Below are positions 26,201 to 38,800 of a DNA stretch of 64,000 nucleotides, one piece after another (position 1 is the first letter of the stretch; the number at the start of each line of letters is the position of its first letter). The notes under the pieces were generated by a model. The model saw only the letters and a list, made by a program, of their open reading frames with translations. It was not told where the DNA came from and ran no database searches. The position numbers and the translations under genes are program-made. The stretch is from assembly GCA_037176905.1 (NCBI GenBank), contig JBBBWG010026646.1:63424-127423 (forward strand). Direction: 5' to 3'. This DNA is from Azolla pinnata. Taxonomy: Eukaryota > Streptophyta > Polypodiopsida > Salviniales > Salviniaceae.

Positions 26201-27649
26201 GCTTTTCTTGTTCTTTCTGAATGATCTGAGCTCGGTGTGCTTGTAGCTTTTGTATCTTGTCTAAGAATATTAATAAGTTAGGAATCGATCATGTCTCTTG
26301 ACATAAGACCAGATGCACCGTTCCTGTAGTGAATACCTTTCCTCAGTTTCTCATAGTGATCATACTTGAGCATCTGAATTTCAATATCAAGGCCTTTATC
26401 TTGGAAAGCTTCTACTGGTCTGTGAAACGGCACCATTTGTCAACCTCTTACTAATCTGATCAAGATCGGAGCGGATGAAACGTGCATAAGTGGCTTGAGG
26501 ATATCATAATTACAAAATATGTAGTTCGGGCATCATAGCTACTCAGCTTGCAAGCAATGCTGAGCTGGCCTAAGCAGTTTATGTGCAAGCCAAGACTTCA
26601 CTCAAAGGATCTTGGCTCAACCTGTACACAAGTTCCCTTGGATCGATTCCCAAATGCAAGCATGCCTGAATGGATCTCGGACTGTTGAGCTTGATAGGTT
26701 TTTCTATTATAATGAAGCAAAAACTGACATGAGATTATTACAGAATCTTCAAGCGTTTCACGTATTACTTATCAATATTGAACGTCCACGAAATGTTTAC
26801 CACTCTCACCCAGCATAGCTAAATCATCAACAGTCGTCAATCTCTTTTTAGTTTTCTTGGCATCTTCGATAACAGCCTGTGACAAGAAGAACAACAATTC
26901 AGTTGAAATATGTGAATGAGTAGATGGATATGCATCCAAGTTTAAGTTAAAGAATGTTTTTCTAAAACCCAAGCACACAAATCCTACATCCATAATCTTT
27001 ATTTGTGATTTCCTCATCTATCTGCTTCTAAAAGCAGAAGTTTTGACGGATGTAGGACACCTTTGGTAAATTTCAGTAAATCATGTGTCTAGCAGGATCG
27101 AAACCCTCACTTAAATTACTCCCCCTCACTTAAATTACTCCCCCTCACGCAAAATCATACCTCGGGTAGGTTACAAATCACACTTGATGAAAAACCGAGC
27201 TAGAGTAGTACATAACAAGTAGGACGGAAACCGGATACACAGCATGTCGCATGCAATCCAAACTTGGCAAAGAGATCCGCTAATAATCTGCGCGGCATTA
27301 AATTAATAGAAACGGACGTCTGGAGCACGTTGCTGGCTTTTATTTATAGATATGTGGTAATAAAAGCCTGCAACGTGCGAGGGAGAGGGGGTGGAAAAAA
27401 CCAATTTGCATCCACGAGGAAAAGCTGCGCATTCAAATTGTGCTTACTAACCTGCCACATACGAATCATGTGCCGAGTCCAGAGGTCAGGAGGAACCGGA
27501 GAAACGGGAACGGCGGAGGAGGACGGAGGTGGGGACTTGGAGCGAGCTCTGCGGAGGTTCCCGGGGGAAGGAGGAGGAGAGGATCTGCACTGCTCAACGG
27601 GGATGCGACGGGAGCTATGAGCCACCTCATTGGTCTCTGCGCTCGCCAT
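23228..27649 (-). CDS. Long charged coiled-coil protein, trichohyalin-like; possible cilium/sperm protein
   Basis: Twelve exons reconstruct one frame on the minus strand: 27649-27452, 26876-26801, 26414-26337, 26260-26127, 25999-25919, 25810-25751, 25623-25549, 25443-25354, 24347-24246, 24163-23969, 23881-23741 and 23518-23228, about 506 aa. The N-terminus is Ser/Pro-rich (residues 22-54) and carries PDLWTRHMIRMW. From residue 67 to the end it is almost unbroken Glu/Lys/Arg/Gln helix, for example QMLKENKARAEAERKIEEQK, KEEEAFEKRIRRMNAKRYLL and REEQKEQQRLEVLREAQAQR. Such proteins occur among ciliary and flagellar components in algae and animals, and I know of no angiosperm counterpart. A role in motile sperm is therefore an inference and not a family assignment. 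Splice sites were read by eye. The third exon uses CCAG before TAGAAG. The last donor-like GGTAGAG may be read through to the TAG at 23228. Confidence 0.72.
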
Positions 27650-27658
27650 CTCTGTCTG

Positions 27659-27692
<34 letters not shown>

Positions 27693-29240
27693 TTTCCTTC
27701 GTTCCTTCGTCCCTTCGTCTCATAACCTTTCAAAAACAAATTAAGAACAAGAAGAAAAAAAAACAACACGGAAAGGAAAATCTTTTCATTGCCGGAGTTC
27801 ACACAGAAGAGGAAAAACTGTTAATTTCTGTCAGATCTCAGAAGTCTGTTTCTGTTATCTCTGATTTCAGAAGTCTGTTCCGCGAATGCGATCGATCATC
27901 TAGGGTTTGTGTTCAGGGTCGCGATCGATCGATCGCCTGTTTCTGTTATCTCTGATTTCAGAAGTCTGTTCCGCGAATGCGATCGATCGTCTTGGGTTTG
28001 TGTTCAGGGTCGCGATCGATTGATCGATTGTACTTTGGTGGAGGTGATCGGCGAATCTAAAGAGACATACGCAGCTCCAATCGCGTTCGATTATCGGCGG
28101 AAAACGCGCCTAAAAACTTGGCCGTTTTACGAAAACCTTGGAGTGGTTCAGACTGCATATTCCGACCCTCGCCTTCTCAGCTGCCGACGAGTCTTGGGAT
28201 TGAGCTTTGTAGAAGCAAACGACACAGAAAAAATAAATTGGTATGTACCTTACATTAGAGGAAAAAAGAGAACTCGACATCATCAGCAGCAACAATCGCT
28301 CGACCGAGTCAGCGTTTAGGGTTTTAGGGTTCAGGGCAAGATCGCGAACAAAATCCTTTGGTACGAATCGTGCCCAATAAACAAAAGGTGCGGGATCACT
28401 CGTGGACACACTCGGCAACAGGTGGCTCTCGGCATCCATTGGAGTGGAGCACAAGAGAGGATGTCTGTGTGTACATACTACGAGCGGATAAGCTCGAATC
28501 TAGTCCGGGCTACGAATCTGACGTGTTCCCCATTTTAACTTGGGCGCCAAAAACAACGCAAGGAAACAGAAGAAGAAGCAAGAAAAAGAAGAAGAAGAAG
28601 ACGGGAAGTCTTCCAAACCAAGGTTGAATTGGGTCCTAAAAGAGGTACCGACAAAACCACAGGCATCGTATTGGCCCAGACACTTGCGGAGCACCTAAAA
28701 CCCTAAACCCTGAACCCTACATGTTTCTCTTTTAGAGTCCATGATCTGATCGAAACCTGTACAAATAAGGAACCAAAACCAAGAGAAAAGACAACATCGA
28801 TTAATCCAAGAGAAGCGCGGGCATTTTGAGACTCTGTAAGTAGAAAAGACAAGACAACATCGATTAATCCACCGATACATATAATATATATATATATATA
28901 TGTACACGCATGCACAATGACATCATCCATAAGCGAAAACCCTAATCTTTGCCAGCGGTACTTGCTACGATCGGCGACGACAACAGTGTGTAATGCCTCC
29001 CCGTCGTCAGCATTGGGTCATTGCCCCCAGAGTGCCCATAAATACATATAACGCATTGACTGCGTCATTTATGTCCTGCCCCGCCCAGGGGCAGAGCGCG
29101 TCCGATCGTCTGGTCCATGGAACTGTTCCCGCTTTGCTCGCCTGTTTTTCTTTTTTAATCGCGAATCGGTCGAGTGGGAAACATCGATCTGATCACCTAC
29201 ATGCATACGCACATGTATATGTAAAAATGTATGTAACGTA
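27650..29240. other. Upstream region of the coiled-coil gene
   Basis: No gene is supported. It holds the 91-bp tandem duplication described separately, a TTTAGGGTTTTAGGGTTCAGGG motif near 28315-28338, and the opposite-strand motif AAAACCCTAAACCCTGAACC near 28695-28715. A GAAGAA run lies at 28570-28605, a short direct repeat ACATCGATTAATCCA occurs at about 28793 and 28857, and a TA run lies near 28878-28902. An AAACCCTAA telo-box also occurs near 28937. Confidence 0.5.
27849..28030. repeat. 91-bp tandem duplication
   Basis: The segment beginning TTTCTGTTATCTCTGATTTC at 27849 is repeated from 27940 with only a few changes. Each copy ends in GGGTCGCGATCGAT palindromes. It lies about 200 bp upstream of the coiled-coil start codon and may be in its promoter. 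Confidence 0.85.
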
Positions 29241-29409
29241 TCTGCTCTAATACAATGCCCACGTTTGTAGCGTAACGCCCTGTCTGTTTAGGGCCTTTCA
29301 AGCAAGGGCGTTATGCATTAGGAACGGCGTTGACATACAACACCCTTCCAATTCACCGCGTTCTACTAGACAGGGCATTCTATTAGAGAGGGCGCTCAAT
29401 TAGAGCAAA
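29241..29409. mobile_element. MITE-like element with imperfect terminal inverted repeats
   Basis: The left end reads TCTGCTCTAATACAATGCCC and the reverse complement of the right end reads TTTGCTCTAATTGAGCGCCC. About 15 bp further in, both arms again agree over GCCCTGTCT. The paired arms are about 45 bp within an element of roughly 168 bp. It has no coding capacity. I could not fix a target-site duplication (flanks are ACGTA and ACGTT), so the superfamily is not assigned. Confidence 0.6.
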
Positions 29410-30800
29410 CACGTTATATATATTCAGTATTAGTAAAACCAATCCCAGAAAACATCAGAATGGACCCACCTGATTTATATCTGGTGTAGTTTTTTGAGCG
29501 GCGATTTACATGATTGTAGCACGCTGAGCGTTTTCTTTTTTGGGGGGGGGATCGATCGGCCATCGTAAAACCCAGAATCTCGCGCATTGGCCAGGCGGTC
29601 GATCGGCCAATTGACGGACCGACGGATCGATCGATCGGCAAGTTAACTGGGCCATCCACGATGGAATCGCGATCATTATTATTGTAGCTGAATTGTTACC
29701 ACGATCAAACACGCACAACAATAATAACAATCTGCTGATGCGGAGGATACTTGAGCAAATGCGCCGTTTGGACGCATCAATCCTCTTTACCAAATCAATC
29801 ATATGGTCCGTGAGGTTAAACGATGATGCTGGTCGCGGTGGTGCTGATGGTGGTGCTGATGATGATGATGATGATGATGGTCATGACAGTGATGATGGAT
29901 GATGGTGATGGTGATGATGACGATGGCGACGCCCATGGTGATGGTGATGGTGGCGATGGTAATGTGGTGATGATGACGATGGAAATCCGCTTCATAATGT
30001 CCTCGGATAGTTTAGCTACACACAAACCCTAAAATTAACATTACCCTGTAATTTGGTTAATTAATCACTAAAAAAACTCAAGAAAAAAAAAGAAATAAGA
30101 AAGACTTTGTTAGAAAAAAACAAACGCCTACCGAAATGACCAAAACCTATATTTTAAATTTTTTAACGCCTACTCAAATAAAAGCTAACGCCTGCTCTTG
30201 TCTTGCACTACAAATTAGCACCCGATTGATTCCGTCAGTATATCGCCCGTCGATCCCACTGAATTGATCTTCATCGATTCCCTTGTTACATCTGCTTAAC
30301 AGAAGTTAGTCATTTTGAGAATCTAAATCACTTGATCAACGCGTTAATCTGGTATTTAATCAAAGTGGCTGAAAGTCGAGCAATAATAGCTGAAAGTTAA
30401 TCAATTGATTGAGTTGAAGAGGAAGAAAAAAAGCGTGTGTTGTGTTTTGTACTCTGGACTGCCCACCTTTCTTTTTTGTCTTTAAGAAAACACGTTCATT
30501 TCATTTCTAAAAAAGCAAAAAAAGAAGCATCTTATATATATATATATATATATGTATTTATATGTACACATCTCCGGGGGAGAATATATTTACATGGGCT
30601 GCCGTAAATTAATTAAATAATTAATTAATCGATCAATTGATTTCTTTTCCTGCGATGTGGGAAATTTTATGGAAAACAAAAACCGAGCGACAAAACCGCG
30701 GGAAATTATAAAAACAAAATTCTCATTTTCCGCTCTCTATCATCTCACGGTCATCAGTCACTGTCTCCCGCCTTCTCTCTCTAGCTTCCTTCCACTGTAC
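29410..30800. other. Intergenic with GATGAT and TA microsatellites
   Basis: No gene is supported. It contains CGATCGATCGG palindromes near 29550-29640, a GATGAT/GGTGAT run at about 29825-29985, a TA microsatellite near 30535-30553, and a TTATAAAAAC TATA-like motif near 30707. The last could drive a transcript through the CAY array into the AGO1 leader; this is inference. Confidence 0.5.
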
Positions 30801-30809
30801 ACTTCTTCG

Positions 30810-32110
30810 TCACCATCGCCACCATCACCACCACCATGACCATCATCGCGATCACCACCATTCACCACCATCATCATCACCACCACGGCCATGGCCATCA
30901 CCAGCATCACCATCATCACCTTCATCACCAGCATCACCATCATGACCTTCATCACCATCATCACCATGATCACCATCATGATCATCTTCACCACCACCAC
31001 CTGCATCAACATCACCACCAGCACCACCGCACCATCATCATCATCACCAGCATCATCATCATCACCACCATGATCACCATCACCACCATCACCACCACCA
31101 CCATCGCCATCATGATCATGAACATCTTCACCACCACCAGCATCATCATCACCACCAGCACCACCATCATCATCACCAGCACCACCATCATCACCATCGC
31201 CGCCACCACCACGATCAACATGATCAGCAGCACCACCATCATCATCATGAACACTGCCATCACCACCAGCACCATCATCGTCCACACCATCACGATAGCG
31301 ATCATGATCATCACACCTCATCATCATCACCACCACCACCATCACCATGATCACCGTCATGATCATCTTCATAACCACCACCATCACCATGATCACCGTC
31401 ATGACCATTGCCATCACCACCACCATCATCATCATCATCATCATCATCATCACCACCACCACCATCACCATGATCAGTATCATGACCACCGCCATCACCA
31501 TCACCACCAGCACCAGCATCATCACCACCACCACCATCACGATCATGATCATGATCACCTTCAGCACCATCATTATGATCACCATCACCACCACCACCAC
31601 CATCATCATCACGATCATGATCATATTCAGCACCACAACCATCACCACCATGATCATCATGACCATTGCCATCACCACCATCATCACCATATACATATCT
31701 GATAGAGCTTTTGATACTGCCAGCATCATGACCATCGCCAGCACAGCACCATCACCATGATCACCATCATGACCATCGCCATCCCACCACCATCACCATG
31801 ATCACCATCATGACCATTGCCACCACGACCACCATCACCATGATCACCATCATGACCATCGCCATCCCATCACCATCACCATGATCACCTTCATGACCAT
31901 TGCCACCACGACCACCATCGCCATGATCACCATCATGACCATTGCCACCACCACCACCATCACCATGATCACCATCATGACCATTGCCACCGCAACCACC
32001 ACCATCATCATCACCACCATCACCATCATCATCATAATCATCATCATCATCATCATCTTCATCTTCATCATCTTCACCATCATCATCATCTTCTTCTTCT
32101 TCATCTGCTG
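30810..32110. repeat. 1.3-kb imperfect CAY (CAC/CAT) trinucleotide array
   Basis: Almost the entire 1.3 kb on the plus strand is built from CAC, CAT and GAT/GAC triplets. Towards the right end (about 31740-32000) it shows a higher-order unit of roughly 39-42 bp containing CACCATGATCACC and CATGACCATTGCCA. A 288-aa plus-strand frame of histidine and a 328-aa minus-strand frame rich in Met and Val simply translate the array. I see no protein-like segment inside. The region lies directly upstream of the AGO1 leader. Confidence 0.93.
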
Positions 32111-32149
32111 CTGCAGCTGCAGAAAGACCGAAGGACGGACATCGCCAGA

Positions 32150-32866
32150 GCCACCATTTCCTGCTTCTTTCCTGCTCCATTCCTCCATTTTCACCTCCTT
32201 TCTCGAAGATCTCTCCGCTCCCAGAGTTCCGCCGTCAAGCGAAAGGCTTCTTCGAAGAGCAGCAGCAGGAAACTCCCCCCTTCCCTCCTCCTCCTCGCCA
32301 AGCTCCAACCTTCGCCAAGCTCCCATAGCTTCTCACTCGTGTAAATTCTCGCTTCTTCTCCGCCTCTTTCTCCCGTTTTCCCTCTGCAGACCAGCTGTTT
32401 GCTATGTGGAAGTAGAAGAAGCAAGAAGAAGGAAGAAGAAGAAGGAGGAAGGAGGAGGAAGGAGGAAGGAGGAAGGAGGAAGGAGGAGGAAGAAGAAGAA
32501 GAACTAGATCTCTACGTATGTTTTGCTGATTTGCTCCATAATGTCTGTGCGTATGGTTCTGCGTGTCTGTGTCCGCGAAGAAGGACGCCATGCCCCGGCC
32601 AATTTCCCGTTTTTCCTCTCCTTCTCCGTATCACAAAGCTGTGCTACTGTCGAAAATCCTTCGGTTTCTCTGACGGTTTTTCTTCTGTTTCTTCAACCCC
32701 GTTTGCAGTGCAGGAATTGGAGCGAGCAAGGCAGTAGCAGTAGCGAGAGAGCGAGAGAGAGCGAGAGAGAGCGCTTCTGTGTTCGTGTGCCGGGAAAGAA
32801 TCTGAAGACGGAAGAAGACAGAAACAGGCTAAATCCGAAGATCGGTTGATCCGAATCACAAGCAAA
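32150..32866 (+). promoter_or_regulatory. AGO1 5' leader with probable intron
   Basis: A CT-rich stretch is followed by AAGAAGAAGGAGGA repeats at 32405-32505. A donor CTAC/GTATG at 32516 and a pyrimidine tract ending in TTTGCAG at 32708 would define a leader intron of 193 bp. The exon then runs to the AGO1 start at 32867. An in-frame ATG 21 bases upstream (32846) is possible but would add only seven residues. Confidence 0.5.
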
Positions 32867-35800
32867 ATGCCTCGCCGAAGAAAGACTCCCAAGGACGGAG
32901 AGGAGGCCATCAGGGAAGAGGCGGCTGGATCGTCGAGGTCCGGCCTCGAGCCCCCGGCCATTGCCCCTTCTGCTCCTCCTCGCACCACAGTCGCTGATGC
33001 CGTTTCCAAGGTCGAACCACGATCAATTATCTCGCAGAATCTGCAGCAGCAGCAGCAGCAGCAGAGCCGGATCAATCGCTCCTCTCCATCTCTGCCTGGT
33101 GGCGTTGGTACCAAATCCCAAGCCGAAGCTTCAGGAAGCAGCAGCAGCAGCAGCAGCAGGAGATCGGGAGCTGATCCGGCTAGCTATGGAGGAGCAAGCT
33201 CCGGTAAATCATCGTCTGCAGCAGCTCCAGGCCAAGGCAATCGCGCTGCTTCCACCATGACCATCATTTCACCTCCCGATCTGCCCCAAGCTTCTTCCTT
33301 TTCTTCTTCTTCTTCTTCTTCTTCTTCTGCATCCACGCAATCCTTCCCATCGTCTCTAATCCCTTCCCTTCAGCAGCAGCAGCAGCAACAGCAAGAGCAG
33401 CAGCAACCTCAGCTTCAGCATGCCATGGCTCAATATCGCGGCAAGGCCCCCCTTTTCGCCCCTGCACCTGCTAACCCTAACCCTATACCTGCACTTCAAG
33501 GGCCTGCTTTCTTCATGCCGCCTCCCACGACCAATCCCCTCCAACAACATCAACATCCTGCTGGTGCAGTCACCCCTTACACTGCTGTTTCAATGCCGGG
33601 TCAGAACCCCAGTTCTTTCATGTCTGCTCAGGCTATGGCACCTCCGTTCATGCCCGCCCATTCCTCTGTCCTTCCACCTCCACCTCCCGACCAATTTCAA
33701 GGCGCCGTGCAGCCACAATTCCAAGGCGTTAATCTTCCGATGCAATACTCTGGCAGCGAGGTCACTAGACTGCCAGCTCTGCCCTTAGATCAGCAAAGCA
33801 AACCGCAGCAGCTACCGCTGTCAAGTAAGAAGCTTCGCTTCCCTTTGCGGCCTGGGAAAGGGCATACTGGAATCAAATGCATTGTCAAGGCCAACCATTT
33901 CTTTGCCGAGCTTCCTGACAAAGACCTCCATCAATACGATGTATGTACATCCGACATTCTCAAATTTTAAGCGTTCTTCTGTACCATCCGTAAGAATTTT
34001 CTCATAATTTCTCCATGTAGCACTTCTTCTTGACGGGTAAATTTTAAGCTTTTTCTTTCCTTCTTCTGTCTTGCATGCCGAATTTTGTTTTTACTTTGCT
34101 CCCCCAGATAAGATTCATTCATGAACGTAAGTGTTGTCTGTACGAGCTACAAGATCACCCTCACGAGCTCTCTTTCGGTTTACATCACTGCCTTGCATAG
34201 AGATTCGAGAATGCTAATCTGAGGGTAATTTCTTGTTTTACTGAAGGTTACTATCACACCAGAGGTTACGTCAAGGGGAGTGAACCGTGCTGTAATGGAG
34301 CAGCTAGTAAAGCTTCATCGCGAGTCCTCCTTAGGAAGGAGGCTTCCAGCTTATGACGGAAGGAAAAGCATGTACACTGCTGGGCCCTTACCGTTTCAGA
34401 GTAAAGAATTTACCATCACTCTGCTGGATGAAGATGATGGTAGCAGTATTCAGAAGAGGTATGGAATGGTATATAATCCGCGAGTGCTGCTAGACTGATA
34501 AAAAAATTTCATTTCTTTATGTGCACGTCTATATGGAATGATTGCATTAAGATTATTGATATCGCCACAGTTATGCTTATGCAGCCTTGTGATTTTTGCT
34601 GATGTATATTTTGTTTTGCTGTTGAGCTGCTAAAATGCCGCAGAAGGGAGAGGCAATTTAAAGTTGTGATTAAGTTTGCAGCCAGAGCAGATTTACATCA
34701 TCTCGGTGAGTTTCTTCAAGGTCGGCAGGCAGATGCTCCTCAAGAAGCTTTGCAAGTTCTTGATATTGTCTTGAGGGAGCTTCCCACTCAAAGGTTCTGC
34801 CCTGTTGGGAGATCCTTCTATTCTCCGAACCTTGGTAGACGCCAATCACTGGGTGAAGGACTGGAAAGCTGGAGAGGGTTTTATCAGAGTATTAGGCCAA
34901 CTCAAATGGGTCTCTCACTCAACATAGGTAAGGTATTTGGATTTGGGTTCACAATGTGTAACTCCACAATGAAGATAGTTTCTCTCTCTGTATATCCACG
35001 CGATGGGCCTTAGAAATATGTGTTTTTTTACGAGGTTACAGTGTCCTACTTCTGAGAATATGTGGTTCTATCGTGTTAAGCTTCAGAACTATTAGCTAAA
35101 TAAACGAACATTCTGTTCCTGTTTATAGATATGTCTTCCACGGCTTTCATTGAGCTAAATAAACTAACATTCTGTTCCTATTTCTAGATATGTCTTCAAC
35201 GGCTTTCATTGAGCCTCTCCCTGTTACGGAATTTGTATCTCAGCTGCTTTGCAAGGACGTCTCACGTCATCTTTCTGATGCCGACCGAATAAAAGTATGT
35301 TTGAAGAATGTGTATTGTAACCATTTAGACAATCTTTATCCTCTTTTTCCTAAATTATGTCGTTTAATTCATCAAATGATAAATGCTCCTTTGTACGTGT
35401 TTGACGCATCACAAGATCAAGAAAGCTCTTCGAGGAGTAAAGGTTGAAGTAACTCATCGTGGTAACATGCGTCGCAAATATCGGATATCTGGTCTAACAT
35501 CACAGCCTACTCAGGAACTAACGTATGCTGGGCATTGATAAGCTTAAGTTTTCTTGTCGAGTACACTGCTGTCATATTAATAAATGTCATTAAATGCCCG
35601 ATTAATTGTCCATGTTGTCAATCTGTTAAATGATGTAGGTTTCCTGTAGATGATAAAGGGACCATGAAGTCAGTGGTAGAGTATTTCCAAGAGACATATG
35701 CATACACAATAAAGAACACTGTTCTCCCATGTCTTCAAGTTGGAAATCAGCAACGCCCAAACTATCTACCCATGGAGGTGGATTTCCTTGTTATGTTCCA

Positions 35801-38800
35801 CAGTATCCGTATATTTGGATTCTTGTTTACGTGCAAATAATTTCTGTCAATATATTTTGCTCTATCTCTACATTAGGTATGCAAAATTGTGGAGGGTCAG
35901 AGGTACTCGAAACGATTAAACGAGAAGCAGATCACAGCCCTTTTGAAAGTGACATGTCAACGCCCATTTGACAGGGAGAGAGATATCAGTGAGGTATTGA
36001 CGCATCACTTTTGTATCTTTGCTTTGAAGTTTTCGCAAGTTCGGGTATTTGCTACGTTTTAAAACATGGAAATAAGTTGGGGAATTCTTCTAATGCATGA
36101 ATGCTGCTGTGGTACTATAAATTACTTGGAGACGGTGCGACACAACTCCTATGCAAATGACCCTTATGCAAGAGAGTTTGGAATTAAGATCAGTGATAGA
36201 CTGGCTGCTGTTGAAGCTCGGATTCTACCAGCTCCGCAGGTAATTGAAGTTGTTTTGAGCTGCGTACAGTTTATTATTATGTACACTACATGTTTTATAT
36301 AGTGTATTTTCTCGCTCTGCAGCTCAAGTACCATGATACCGGGAAGCTGAAGGTTTGCCAGCCGGAGATTGGTCAATGGAACATGAGAGACAAAGTAAAG
36401 AGAGAATCGCATTCTTTTTTTAGTTACTCATGTATAGGGTACCTGAAGAGTAGTTAATTCTTCTAATGTCTTTCCTTGTTCTTGTTAGAAAATGGTAAAC
36501 GGAGGTGTAGTGAACTATTGGGCATGCATTAATTTCTCCCGCGGTGTTCAAGAATCTGCTGCTTCTCGATTCTGTCAAGAGTTAGCAGGAATGTGCCAAA
36601 TATCTGGGATGGTTAGTTTAACACAATCTGATTGAGCAATCGAGGGATTTGTTGTCATGGTGTTCATAATTTCTGATTTCTCCTAACTTTGGACTTGTTT
36701 TCTTTGTTGAATTGCCAGATCTTCACGTCAGAGCCTGCTATAGGCATACATTCAGCTCGCCCTGATCAGGTCGAGAGAGCACTGAAAATGGTCTTCAAGG
36801 ATTTTCAGGCACAACACAAAGGCCGTGATCTAGAGTTGCTCATAGTAATTCTGCCTGATAACAATGGCACTTTGTATGGTTAGTATCAATCCCCCACCCC
36901 ATCTTACACATGCTACCTATGGTATAAAGCCATGCATTTCATTAGCTTTCTTAAGAACAAATTTCTCTCTGCTGAAAGTTGAAAATGTCAATTTCCAATT
37001 TAATGTTGCTGTAAGGCTTAAGTAAGAGCACATATCCTCAACAAGCTTCCAATTACTGTATAGGTGATTTGAAGCGTATATGTGAGACGGATCTCGGCTT
37101 AGTTTCTCAATGCTGCTTAACCAAGCATGTATACAAAATGAGCAAGCAATATCTTGCTAATGTTGCCTTGAAGATAAATGTGAAGGTTGGTGGCAGAAAT
37201 ACTGTACTTGTCGATGCACTATCCCGCCGCATTCCTCTGGTCAGTGACATTCCGACCATAATATTTGGAGCTGATGTGACTCACCCACATCCCGGAGAAG
37301 ATTCCAGTCCTTCTATTGCTGCCGTGAGCTCTTGATAAATGAATTTGTTCATTTCATCTTCAATGCTTCAATATGTTTGTTGTTTGTTTGCTAAACATAC
37401 CTTTTTGTATTTTGTTTTCGATATCTTAGGTTGTGGCTTCACAAGATTGGCCAGAGGTTACAAAATATGCTGGATTGGTGTGTGCACAAGAACACAGGCA
37501 AGAGTTGATTCAAGACTTATTCAAGAGCTGGGTTGATCCTGTTCGTGGACCACAAACTGGAGGAATGATAAAGCAAGTTTTTGCTCCAACCAGATCAGTT
37601 TTTAATGTAGAGGAGAGCGATTCATGTTTTTTAATCTCATAATTTTGGGCTCGTGCAGGGAGCTTTTAATCTCCTTCAGACGAGCAACGGGTCAGAAGCC
37701 CCTTCGAATTATCTTTTACAGGTAAAGTGATAATCATTTTTCTTTACACCAGTATGTTTTCACAGATCATGCATCATGCTTAAGTATGCTTTGTTTTATG
37801 CAGGGATGGCGTGAGTGAAGGCCAATTCTATCAAGTATTGCTATATGAACTTGATGCTATTCGTAAGGTATATGAGTGAAGCACACTGTAACTGATTCAC
37901 CTCATATTGCATTTACTATTTGCCATTATATTGTATAACCTTCCACTTGAAGCTATGGTCATTTTTTATGGTTACCTTGTCATACAGGCCTGTGCCTCAC
38001 TTGAACCAAATTATCAGCCTCCCGTCACATTTGTGGTTGTCCAGAAACGGCACCATACACGTCTTTTTGCAAACAATCATAATGACAGACGGAGCACCGA
38101 CAATAGTGGAAACATCCTTCCAGGTGAATTGTTGCTGATAGAGATTGTCTGATTGGCAATCATTTTCTGGTATGCATGGTATTTCTCTGAGTGGGTTACT
38201 ATGGTCGTCAATCAAGCAGGTACTGTGGTTGATTCCCGGATATGCCATCCTACTGAGTTCGATTTTTACCTGTGCAGCCATGCTGGGATTCAGGTAAGCC
38301 TGAAATCTTGAGTTTATCGTTTGCATAACGTATGGGTAATATCTGTCTTCCAGGATTTTGTTAAATGTTGTATCAAAAATGGAATATGTTCGGTGTAAGC
38401 CCATTTATAGCGGATATGATAACATATAGTTTCATTGGTCCATGTCAGCAATGGGTACTTTTTCTCACACGAGATCTTGGACATAGAAAGCTCACAACCC
38501 ATCTATGTAGCAACATGGCTTATAGAATGTGCTAGGGTTGCATAGATTAATTTTAATGAGAAGGTTTGATTGAGTAAAGAAAACTAATGGACCTGATTCT
38601 CATGATCACAGGGAACGAGTCGACCTGCCCATTACCATGTTTTATGGGATGAGAACAATTTCACAGCAGATGGCTTGCAATTACTAACAAACAACCTTTG
38701 TTACACGTAAGAAAATCTACATATTATGGTGTACCTTGAAAATCGAACTGACGCAAGTATGAATATTTCAAAACGTTATATTTAAAGAAAAACATCGGCA

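Noticed and set aside
30758-31744. Long frames of histidine (plus) and Met/Val (minus) in the CAY array
   Set aside because: Both are direct translations of an imperfect trinucleotide repeat that stays open in several frames; no protein-like segment or conserved motif is present.
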